NCBI GenBank assembly: GCA_903858075.1
Contig: CAIOHI010000252.1
Coordinates: 1 to 6,940 of the forward strand
Source: an uncultured Actinomycetes bacterium
Lineage (GTDB): Bacteria > Actinomycetota > Acidimicrobiia > Acidimicrobiales > Ilumatobacteraceae
Reading direction: 5' to 3'
Length of the DNA: 6,940 nt
Shown: positions 1 through 6,167 of the stretch, piece after piece
Layout of the letters: every line of letters starts with the position of its first letter
Position numbering within the stretch: position 1 is the first letter of the stretch
The notes under the pieces: model-generated
Database searches by the model: none
What the model saw: only the letters and a program-made list of their open reading frames with translations
What the model was told of the DNA's origin: nothing
Made by a program: the position numbers and the translations under genes

Positions 1-690
1 GTATGGAGCCACGTCACACGCAGTCTTCCCATTTCGCTACTCATCATGTTGTACACGCAAATCTTTGCCCTGTTGGTAGCCATCCCGCTCGGCATTTTTA
101 CCGCATACCGCGCTGGCAAAAAGTCAGACCGCTTCATCTCAAACACTCTCTTCACTGCTTCTTCGGTTCCTAACTTTGCGCTCGCATTTCTCCTCATCAT
201 CGTGGTGGGCGTCAAACTCAAATGGTTCCCCACACTTGAATACATCGGCTTCAAAGACAGCCCGTTCCAACACTTCAAACACTTGGTTCTTCCGTGTTTT
301 AGTTTGGGTCTCGGTTTAGCTGCTTCCTATACCCGCCTCTTGCGTACTGATGTGATTGCTGCCCTGAAAGACGACTACGTCACTATGGCTGCATCAAAGG
401 GCCTGTCCGACTCACGCATCTTGTTAACACATGTATTTCGCCCAGCAAGTGTCACCCTGCTCACGGCTGCAGCATTGAACATGGGAGCCCTTATTGGTGG
501 AACTCTCGTTATCGAAAATATTTTCGCCATTCCTGGTTTTGGCTTCGAAATTGCCTATGCACTTGGCACAAAAGAATTTGTTGCTTTGCAATCTTTCATC
601 GCCATCACCGCAATTGGTTACGTCATCTTCAACGTCGCAGCCGACTTGCTCATTGGCATAGTTGACCCACGCACAAGAGGCTCACGATGA
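1..690 (+). CDS. dppB: Dpp/Opp-family ABC importer, permease subunit B (5' partial)
   Basis: Inner-membrane permease of a peptide/opine/nickel-type ABC importer; it would pair with the next gene product to form the translocation channel. The reading frame is open from base 1, and the residues before the first ATG (46) read V-W-S-H-V-T-R-S-L-P-I-S-L-L-I. They match the conserved family segment before 'MLY.Q..ALL.AIPLG', so the ATG at 46 is internal and the true start lies upstream of the window. About 229 residues are visible out of a usual 300-340. Several hydrophobic helices are seen. The cytoplasmic EAA-type loop that contacts the ATPases (D-Y-V-T-M-A-A-S-K-G-L...) lies near 373-450, and the family C-terminal signature V-D-P-R-T-R is at the end. 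The stop overlaps the next start (ATGA at 687-690). Family is certain; substrate cannot be read from a permease, so the symbol denotes family position only. Confidence 0.93.
   Translation, partial: VWSHVTRSLPISLLIMLYTQIFALLVAIPLGIFTAYRAGKKSDRFISNTLFTASSVPNFALAFLLIIVVGVKLKWFPTLEYIGFKDSPFQHFKHLVLPCFSLGLGLAASYTRLLRTDVIAALKDDYVTMAASKGLSDSRILLTHVFRPASVTLLTAAALNMGALIGGTLVIENIFAIPGFGFEIAYALGTKEFVALQSFIAITAIGYVIFNVAADLLIGIVDPRTRGSR
675..680 (+). promoter_or_regulatory. Ribosome binding site of permease C
   Basis: AAGAGG lies 6 bases before the ATG at 687, inside the end of permease B. It supports the overlapping ATGA start rather than a later methionine. Confidence 0.6.
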
Positions 691-1562
691 AACTCGGCAA
701 CGTGAAGTCACTGCGCAAGTATTCCATTCCCACCCTTTTGTCCATGGGTTGGCTTGCCATCATCGGTCTTATCGCCGTCTTGTATCCGCTCATTTCTTCG
801 AGCGACCCTAAAGCTACTTATGAAAATGACATAGCGGTTGGGCCATTCACTAACGGTCACCTCTTTGGCACAGACACCAATGGCTACGATATTTTCCAGG
901 AACTTCTTCATGGAACGCGCCTCACCCTATTAGTTGCTGTCGTTGCCGTCGGCGTTGGTGGGGCCATCGGCAGCCTCATCGGCATCTTTTCCGGTTATGT
1001 GCGTGGCAAAATTGACGCAGTTGTCAACGTAGTTTTCAGTGCAATTCTCTCAATCCCCAACTTGGTGTTAGCACTTGGGCTAGTAGCAGTACTTGCCACT
1101 GCCCCCGATGTGAACTCCACAGTTTCTAGCTGGAGACAAGTATTTGTAGTCGTTTTGTCTCTCACTATTGTCATCATTCCCATCTTGGGGCGCATTGCCC
1201 GCGGGGCAACGCTGTCGTGGTCGAATCGTGAGTTTGTGACCGCAGCAAAGTCGATGGGGGCCAAGAACTCCACCATATTGTGGAAGCACATTGTGCCCAA
1301 CGTTCTTCCTGCCGTTATGGCAATTGCCTTCCTAGCAGTTGGTGTGGTCATCGTGGCCGAAGGTTCACTTTCGTTACTTGGCGTTGGCATTCCCGATGGA
1401 AATAGTTGGGGTGCAGTTTTGGCAGCTGGGCGCAACGATATGGAATACACGCCACACGTTATGTATTTCCCCATTATCTGCATTGCGCTCACAGTTATTT
1501 CCTGCAATCAAATTGGTGATGTTATTCGCCAGAGCCTCGACAAACGTGAGGCACGCATATGA
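687..1562 (+). CDS. dppC: Dpp/Opp-family ABC importer, permease subunit C
   Basis: Second inner-membrane permease of the importer, 291 residues, a normal length for DppC/OppC. There is a first membrane helix at about residues 15-36. The family segment H-L-F-G-T-D-T-N-G-Y-D-I-F lies at 58-70 and precedes the core helices. The EAA-type ATPase-contact loop (E-F-V-T-A-A-K-S-M-G-A ... H-I-V-P-N-V-L-P) spans about 182-208. A conserved G-S-L-S-L-L-G-V-G-I-P segment follows at 226-236, then the last helix near 258-275. The start is the ATG of an ATGA overlap with permease B, with a good ribosome binding site. Its own stop overlaps the next ATG in the same way (1559-1562). Expected partners are permease B and the two downstream ATPases. 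The family call is secure; the transported substrate is not known. Confidence 0.94.
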   Translation: MKLGNVKSLRKYSIPTLLSMGWLAIIGLIAVLYPLISSSDPKATYENDIAVGPFTNGHLFGTDTNGYDIFQELLHGTRLTLLVAVVAVGVGGAIGSLIGIFSGYVRGKIDAVVNVVFSAILSIPNLVLALGLVAVLATAPDVNSTVSSWRQVFVVVLSLTIVIIPILGRIARGATLSWSNREFVTAAKSMGAKNSTILWKHIVPNVLPAVMAIAFLAVGVVIVAEGSLSLLGVGIPDGNSWGAVLAAGRNDMEYTPHVMYFPIICIALTVISCNQIGDVIRQSLDKREARI

Positions 1563-2545
1563 GCAATCTTCCGCCAATGTTGTCACTACGCGACTTCTCC
1601 GTGTCGTTCGATACCGCACGTGGGCCGTTGTACGCAGTTCGCAATGTAGATATCGATGTGGCCGACGGCGAGAGCCTTGGCATCGTGGGCGAATCAGGTT
1701 CTGGGAAAACTGTTCTCTCTCGTGGTGCGATGGGTCTTCTTCCCAAGCGCGTAGCGCATCGTTCCGGCACAGTCGTTTACGACGACCACGATCTTTCTCA
1801 GGCACCGCGAAAAGAATTGCGTGAATATTGGGGCACCGGAATGGCGATGATCTTCCAAGACCCAATGACCGCACTTAACCCCGTGCGCAAAATTGGTTCA
1901 CAACTCACCGAAGGTTTGCGCATACGGCTGCAAATGAGCAAGACCGACGCCGCTGCTCGTGGCATTGAACTTCTCAACCGCGTGCGCATCCCCGACCCTG
2001 CAGCCGTGATGGAGAAATACCCATTTCAACTTTCTGGGGGCATGCGTCAACGAGTAATGATTGCCATTGCATTGGCGTGCAGACCTCGTCTGCTTTTTGC
2101 AGATGAGCCGACCACGGCACTCGACGTCACCGTTCAGGCACAAGTAATGCAACTCCTCAGTGAGTTACGCCATGAAATGGGTATGTCGATGGTCATTGTT
2201 ACCCACGACCTGGGAGTTGTGGCAGGCCACACCGACCGCATTGCAGTGATGTACGCCGGCGAAGTTGTAGAAATTGCCCCGACTAAGCAACTCTTTGCCA
2301 ACATGCAAATGCCCTACACCGAAGCACTCATGAAGTCGATTCCTCGACTCGATACTCCAAGTGGTCAGCGCTTGCCTGTTATCAGTGGCCGACTTCCCGA
2401 CCCCACGCAGCCAGAAACAGGATGCTCCTTTGCTTCGCGTTGCCCCTACGTCACCGACAAGTGTCGCGCGGAGGCACCACCCCTTGTTGAAGTTTCGCCA
2501 GGGCACTCATATCGCTGCTGGTTTCCTATTGGAGGTTCGCGCTAA
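1559..2545 (+). CDS. dppD: Dpp/Opp-family ABC importer, ATP-binding subunit D
   Basis: Cytoplasmic ATPase that, as a heterodimer with the next gene product, powers the permeases. All nucleotide-binding motifs are intact in 328 residues: Walker A G-E-S-G-S-G-K-T at 44-51, Q-loop F-Q-D-P at 99-102, signature L-S-G-G-M-R-Q-R at 158-165, Walker B with L-L-F-A-D-E-P-T at 178-185, D-loop A-L-D-V at 187-190 and switch His216. The C-terminal oligopeptide/dipeptide-transporter extension (about 240-328) carries four cysteines, C289, C295, C302 and C320. This Cx5Cx6Cx17C pattern is known to hold an iron-sulfur cluster in some DppD proteins. The start is the ATGA overlap with permease C, preceded by a weaker GTGAGG 7 bases upstream. 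The stop overlaps the next ATG by one base (TAATG). Which peptide or sugar is carried is unknown. Confidence 0.95.
   Translation: MSNLPPMLSLRDFSVSFDTARGPLYAVRNVDIDVADGESLGIVGESGSGKTVLSRGAMGLLPKRVAHRSGTVVYDDHDLSQAPRKELREYWGTGMAMIFQDPMTALNPVRKIGSQLTEGLRIRLQMSKTDAAARGIELLNRVRIPDPAAVMEKYPFQLSGGMRQRVMIAIALACRPRLLFADEPTTALDVTVQAQVMQLLSELRHEMGMSMVIVTHDLGVVAGHTDRIAVMYAGEVVEIAPTKQLFANMQMPYTEALMKSIPRLDTPSGQRLPVISGRLPDPTQPETGCSFASRCPYVTDKCRAEAPPLVEVSPGHSYRCWFPIGGSR
2531..2535 (+). promoter_or_regulatory. Ribosome binding site of ATPase F
   Basis: GGAGG lies 9 bases before the ATG at 2545, within the last codons of ATPase D. It is the strongest Shine-Dalgarno match in the transporter operon and fixes the start at the TAATG junction. 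Confidence 0.7.
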
Positions 2546-3534
2546 TGGCTGGGTCGGGTAAAGCACACTTACGCAATAGCGAAGAAATTATTTTGCGTGT
2601 CGAAGATCTCACCATGGAATTTCCAGCGGGAGGCAAAAAATTCGTCCGTGCAGTGTCTGGTATTTCCTTCGACATTGAACGTGGCGAAACGTTAGCCATT
2701 GTGGGCGAATCAGGTTGCGGCAAGTCCACGTTGGGTAAAGCCATTTTGCAGTTGCCCAAACCAACTTCCGGTTCTGTGAATTTTCAAGGCCAAGAACTGA
2801 CCACACTCAATAAAGATGCATTGCGCGACATTCGTCCTGCAATGCAAATGATCTTTCAAGACCCAGTGAGCTCACTTGACCCACGTCTATCTGTTGCGAA
2901 AATTGTTGATGAGCCACTTAAAATTTGGGATCGCGGCGATGAAATGTGGCGCAGCAACAAGGTCGACGAACTACTCAATGCGGTAGGTCTCGACCCCGCA
3001 CTCGTACGCGATCGCCGTTCATATGAGTTTTCTGGTGGCCAGTGTCAACGCATCAGCATTGCGCGCTCACTCGCTCTTGAACCACTGCTTCTCATTTGCG
3101 ACGAGCCAGTATCTGCTCTCGACGTTAGCGTTCAAGCTCAAATTCTTAATTTGCTGCAAGACATGAAAGAGCGATACGGCCTCACGCTCATCTTCATTTC
3201 ACACGACCTCGCAGTAGTAAAGGCCGTCAGCACACGCATCATGGTGATGTATCTCGGCAAGGTATGTGAAATCTCAGCGCCAGACGAGCTGTACTCGCGT
3301 CCACGCCATCACTACACGCATGCACTGGTGAGTTCTGTACCTATCCCCGACCCCAATGTTGCGGCCCGTCGCACAACGCTGGAAGGCGAACCGCCATCAC
3401 CCATGGATCCGCCATCGGGTTGCCGCTTTCGCACGCGCTGCCCTGGGGCTACCGACCTCTGTGCGCAAGAAGAACCACAGTTGCACGAAGTATCAGCTGG
3501 CCATTACGTGGCCTGCCACTGGCCCCGCCCCTAA
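2545..3534 (+). CDS. dppF: Dpp/Opp-family ABC importer, ATP-binding subunit F
   Basis: Second ATPase of the importer, 329 residues, the usual DppF/OppF length. Motifs are Walker A G-E-S-G-C-G-K-S at 54-61, Q-loop F-Q-D-P at 104-107, signature F-S-G-G-Q-C-Q-R at 162-169, Walker B with L-L-L-I-C-D-E-P at 181-188, D-loop S-A-L-D-V and switch His220. The signature has Cys167 where Arg is usual (L-S-G-G-Q-R-Q-R); the core S-G-G-Q is intact, so activity is expected. As in subunit D, the C-terminal extension keeps a four-cysteine set (C293, C299, C306, C324) with the same Cx5Cx6Cx17C spacing, consistent with an iron-sulfur site. It is the last gene of the plus-strand operon. The stop TAA merges directly into a structured repeat (3533-3585), and the next gene is convergent. 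Confidence 0.95.
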   Translation: MAGSGKAHLRNSEEIILRVEDLTMEFPAGGKKFVRAVSGISFDIERGETLAIVGESGCGKSTLGKAILQLPKPTSGSVNFQGQELTTLNKDALRDIRPAMQMIFQDPVSSLDPRLSVAKIVDEPLKIWDRGDEMWRSNKVDELLNAVGLDPALVRDRRSYEFSGGQCQRISIARSLALEPLLLICDEPVSALDVSVQAQILNLLQDMKERYGLTLIFISHDLAVVKAVSTRIMVMYLGKVCEISAPDELYSRPRHHYTHALVSSVPIPDPNVAARRTTLEGEPPSPMDPPSGCRFRTRCPGATDLCAQEEPQLHEVSAGHYVACHWPRP

Positions 3535-3585
3535 GTGTTCTCGGCGCGGTATGTCCCGCATATCGCAACAATTCGCACCGAGAAA
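3533..3585 (+). repeat. Copy A of a 53-base structured intergenic element
   Basis: It begins with AAGTGTTCTCGGCGC, whose first two A's are the end of the dppF stop codon. Arms TTCTCGGCGC (3538-3547) and GCACCGAGAA (3575-3584) pair in 9 of 10 positions across a 27-base loop. Inside the loop a second hairpin forms from GGTATG (3548-3553) and CATATC (3559-3564), with one G-T pair. No T-run follows on either strand, so it is not a canonical intrinsic terminator. It fills most of the gap between dppF and the convergent SMP-30 gene. A 3'-end processing, termination or mRNA-stabilising role is inferred. Confidence 0.65.
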
Positions 3586-3598
3586 GGACTTACTTTCC

Positions 3599-4492
3599 TT
3601 ATGGACGGCCGGCGCCAGGTACATCGACACGTGCAGAAAGTACGCGTCCTGTTCGTGCTGAAGATGCAATATGAGCTTCAGCTGAATCACCCGTGAGCAT
3701 GAAGAGAGTCTTTCCGTCGTCGCCACCAAGCATGCAGGCAAAACAGAGTTGACCCGTATCAATTACCTCAAGCACTTTGCCGCCCTCGGCAATGCGAACG
3801 CATTCAGTAGACATCGGGTTAGCGAACCACACCGCGCCGTCAGCATCGAGACAAATACCATCGGGCATGCGCCCTTCAGTGGAAGCCCATACTCGACGAT
3901 CTGACAATGAGCCATCAGCGTTAATAGTGAAGGCAGCGATGCGAAAGCCAAGCGTTTCTGCAACGATGAGTGTTTTCCCATCAGGCGTAATAACTGAGCC
4001 GTTAGGGAAACACAAATCACTTGCCGCCACACGTACTTTTCCTTGAGGAGATACACAAGCAAGCTTGGCCAACGGTGGGTTGGCTAACACTTCTTCTATT
4101 GATCGTGTAGCTGCCTCTTCGTCGATGTTCATGCCGAAGTTGCCTACGTAAGCTCTGCCCTGCGCGTCAACCACCATGTCGTTGCAGTGAAACGTTGCAA
4201 TGTCAGACAGGTTGGCCCAAACGCTCAACTTGCCATCGGTGTCTCTGCGCAACACCTGTCGCTTGGTCATGCCCACCACGAGCAGCGAGCCGTCGGGCAT
4301 CCAACCGAGCCCCGATGGCTGATCGTCAATCGACAATTCGGTCCGTAGATCTCCTTCTGCACTTACAGAAAGCACTGCGTGCTCATAAAAGTCGCTGAAC
4401 CACAGCCGACCTTCATGCCAACGCGGCGCTTCGCCGAAATACAAACCATCTACAACTTCTACAACTTCACGCTTCATGACTTCCCGATTCAT
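3599..4492 (-). CDS. SMP-30/gluconolactonase-like beta-propeller protein
   Basis: Predicted metal-dependent lactonase of the SMP-30/gluconolactonase/LRE family, 297 residues, normal length for this six-bladed beta-propeller, with no signal peptide, so probably cytoplasmic. Residues at the known divalent-metal ligand positions are recognisable: Glu21 (G-E-A-P-R-W), Asn104 (C-N-D-M), Asn164 (F-P-N-G) and Asp211 (P-D-G-I-C-L-D). The blade-like repeat P-D-G-x-L recurs, and the family motif C-F-A-C-M-L-G-G-D-D-G-K-T-L-F lies near the end (250-264). Family members open sugar or other lactones; sitting next to melA and galK it could act on an aldonolactone, but that is inference. No clear ribosome binding site precedes the ATG at 4492. 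An alternative ATG at 4477 has GGGAAG only 2 bases upstream, which is too close. Its leader is almost entirely occupied by copy B of the repeat. Confidence 0.85.
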   Translation of the reverse strand: MNREVMKREVVEVVDGLYFGEAPRWHEGRLWFSDFYEHAVLSVSAEGDLRTELSIDDQPSGLGWMPDGSLLVVGMTKRQVLRRDTDGKLSVWANLSDIATFHCNDMVVDAQGRAYVGNFGMNIDEEAATRSIEEVLANPPLAKLACVSPQGKVRVAASDLCFPNGSVITPDGKTLIVAETLGFRIAAFTINADGSLSDRRVWASTEGRMPDGICLDADGAVWFANPMSTECVRIAEGGKVLEVIDTGQLCFACMLGGDDGKTLFMLTGDSAEAHIASSARTGRVLSARVDVPGAGRP

Positions 4493-4505
4493 GTGGATGG
4501 TGAGA

Positions 4506-4558
4506 TTTCTCGGCGCAGAACGTAACGAAAAACGATACGGACGGCGCCGAGAACACTT
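4506..4558 (-). repeat. Copy B of the 53-base structured intergenic element
   Basis: Read on the minus strand it begins 3 bases after the stop of the VOC gene with the same 15 bases as copy A (AAGTGTTCTCGGCGC). The arms TTCTCGGCGC (4553-4544) and GCGCCGAGAA (4516-4507) pair perfectly over 10 bases across a 27-base loop. The loop holds CGTATCG (4539-4533) and CGTTACG (4527-4521), which pair except for one T-T mismatch around a TTTTT loop. The element ends 13 bases before the SMP-30 ATG. No T-run follows the basal stem. Loop sequence differs substantially from copy A although the fold is alike. Confidence 0.7.
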
Positions 4559-4561
4559 GGG

Positions 4562-5113
4562 TTATTTGTCGGTGGAACGACGGCCTTCTTTACGGCGCCA
4601 GATGAGTGGGTCGCCTGGCTTCATAATTTCATGAGCACGACGCCACTCGGCGAAGATGCCAAGAATATGCGGTGGGTCACCGTGAATTTCGGTGAATCCA
4701 CCTGTTACTTCACGTGTGTCGAAGTATGAGGCATTCACGCCATCGGCAAACAATTCACATGCAGGCGCAAAACCCATGTCGAGCAAACGCTGACGCTCTG
4801 CTTGGAAATCGGTCACGAGGTATGCAATATGATGGAAGCCCTCTTCACCATTTTTGTACATGTCACGATAAATCGATGGCGTCTCGTTGTGCTGCACAAT
4901 GAACTGAATCATCGTGTCGCCCAAGTAGCCAAATGCATACGACACATCGGCCTCTTGTGGCGTGCCGCGGTAATCGAAAGTGTCGCACTTGTGATGATCA
5001 GTTACAGAGAATGGCCCCGCACCGAACAAGTCGTACCACTTCTGAATTGACTCCTCAATGTTGTTGACTAAATATGCTTGCTGAAATAGCGGATAGTTTC
5101 CCAAAATGCCCAT
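4562..5113 (-). CDS. VOC/glyoxalase-fold protein
   Basis: Small cytoplasmic protein of the vicinal-oxygen-chelate superfamily, 183 residues, with two beta-alpha-beta-beta-beta modules. The first starts at F-Q-Q-A-Y-L-V-N-N-I-E-E-S-I-Q-K-W (10-26), followed by F-G-A-G-P-F-S-V, a form typical of the glyoxalase_4-type group. The second starts at F-H-H-I-A-Y-L-V-T-D-F (93-103). Candidate metal ligands by position are Gln12, Gln70 (M-I-Q-F), His94 or His95, and Glu142 (F-T-E-I-H-G). The superfamily includes methylmalonyl-CoA epimerase, glyoxalase I, ring-cleavage dioxygenases and resistance proteins, and the sequence does not let me choose among them. It lies 52 bases after galK and 69 before the SMP-30 gene on the same strand, so it could be co-transcribed with both. 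Substrate unknown. Confidence 0.85.
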   Translation of the reverse strand: MGILGNYPLFQQAYLVNNIEESIQKWYDLFGAGPFSVTDHHKCDTFDYRGTPQEADVSYAFGYLGDTMIQFIVQHNETPSIYRDMYKNGEEGFHHIAYLVTDFQAERQRLLDMGFAPACELFADGVNASYFDTREVTGGFTEIHGDPPHILGIFAEWRRAHEIMKPGDPLIWRRKEGRRSTDK

Positions 5114-5117
5114 GATT

Positions 5118-5124
5118 CCCCCTT
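5118..5124 (-). promoter_or_regulatory. Ribosome binding site of the VOC gene
   Basis: On the minus strand AAGGGGG is followed by AATC and the ATG at 5113. This strong purine-rich site fixes the start. In the 52-base galK-VOC gap I see no convincing terminator or promoter, which fits read-through from galK. Confidence 0.65.
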
Positions 5125-5165
5125 GGCTGTTTTCTTCACCTTAGCGATCTTCACAGACACGGAAA

Positions 5166-6167
5166 TTACTGGAGACTGGCCGCGCCAACGGGCTCAACGA
5201 CCCACCCCTCGACCTGTGCGCTGGGCTCACATAGTGCAACCACGCAGCCCCCAAAGCCCCCTCCTGTCATGCGTGCGCCGTAAACGCCTGGAGTCGCCGC
5301 GAGTTGAGCGACGGCTTGATCCATCTCTGGCACCGATACGGCAAAATTCTCCGCCAAACTTTTGTGGCTTTCCTGCATTATTTCACCAGCTAATGAGAAA
5401 TCGCTGACCGATAATGCTGTCGCAAAGGCAGACACTCTGGCATTTTCAGAAATGACATGCGTGGCTCGTGATCGCACAATTGCGTCGGGGATCTTCGTTA
5501 CATCGCTCATCTCTGCAACGCTCAAAGGCCCTACAAAATGTTCAGCGATTCGGCACTCTTCAACACGTTGTGCGTACGCCGAACCTTCTAGTTGACGAGC
5601 CGTAACGAAACGCACCACCACCTTCACATCATCTGGAATGGGAATATGTGTTACTTCATACGTAGAGCAGTTAATGAGGCTTGCGGTTCCTGCGACGGCA
5701 GAGGTAATACACAATTGATCCATAATCCCACACGGCACTTGGGTGGCCATGTGCTCGGCACGTTGCCCGAGTAGCGCTAAAGACAACTCATCTCCTTGAA
5801 AGCCCAAGGCGAGCGCGAGCGCCACTTCCAATGACGCCGACGACGACAGACCTGCACCTATCGGAAGAGTGCTGCGGATGACACCTGTGAGCCCCTGCGG
5901 TTCTTCAATGAGCGATAGAACAGCGTCAACATAACGCCCCCACGACGAACTGGTTTGAGGATCGCTTCTATCCGACAATGCACGTCGGTAAATGCCATCC
6001 TCAGATTCAGATCTCAGATCTACATAGTTTTCCTGCAATGAAAACTCTATTGACGTGAACATTTTGATGGCCATGGGCAACACCAGCCCACCGGTGTAGT
6101 CGGTGTGATCTCCAATGAGGTTCACTCGCCCCGGAGCAACTGCTCTATACGAACGCGACTTAGGCAT
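5166..6167 (-). CDS. galK: Galactokinase (compact form)
   Basis: GHMP-family kinase expected to convert galactose plus ATP to galactose-1-phosphate, the first step of the Leloir pathway, in the cytoplasm. Numbered from the ATG at 6167 (333 residues), it has the galactokinase signature G-R-V-N-L-I-G-D-H-T-D-Y at 13-24 with the sugar-contact and catalytic Arg14. The ATP loop P-I-G-A-G-L-S-S-S-A-S-L lies at 102-113, the catalytic Asp150 in C-G-I-M-D-Q, and the third motif T-G-G-G-F-G-G-C at 301-308. I prefer this start over an in-frame ATG at 6212: homology begins just after it, and it overlaps the melA stop by 8 bases, a typical coupled arrangement. It is shorter than the roughly 380 residues of E. 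coli GalK. Only 25 residues follow the third motif, and the usual D-S-G-V-x-R stretch reads R-F-V-T-A-R (186-191). Tyr198 in S-A-Y-A-Q-R is kept. Galactose is the likely substrate; a related sugar is possible. Confidence 0.9.
   Translation of the reverse strand: MPKSRSYRAVAPGRVNLIGDHTDYTGGLVLPMAIKMFTSIEFSLQENYVDLRSESEDGIYRRALSDRSDPQTSSSWGRYVDAVLSLIEEPQGLTGVIRSTLPIGAGLSSSASLEVALALALGFQGDELSLALLGQRAEHMATQVPCGIMDQLCITSAVAGTASLINCSTYEVTHIPIPDDVKVVVRFVTARQLEGSAYAQRVEECRIAEHFVGPLSVAEMSDVTKIPDAIVRSRATHVISENARVSAFATALSVSDFSLAGEIMQESHKSLAENFAVSVPEMDQAVAQLAATPGVYGARMTGGGFGGCVVALCEPSAQVEGWVVEPVGAASLQ

Noticed and set aside
46..48. ATG at 46 as the start of permease B
   Set aside because: The frame is open to base 1 and the preceding residues match the conserved permease segment, so this methionine is internal.
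995..1507. Long open frame on the minus strand, opposite permease C
   Set aside because: Permease C is unmistakable in the plus frame; the opposite translation shows no recognisable domain and is a shadow.
3535..3598. A classical bidirectional intrinsic terminator between the convergent genes
   Set aside because: The hairpin has a 27-base loop and no T-run on either strand; it is reported as a structured repeat instead.
5133..5154. Direct repeat TCTTCAC (5133-5139 and 5148-5154) in the galK-VOC gap, possibly a tandem operator
   Set aside because: Only seven bases, 15 apart, in a low-complexity stretch; chance is a sufficient explanation and no promoter is evident nearby.
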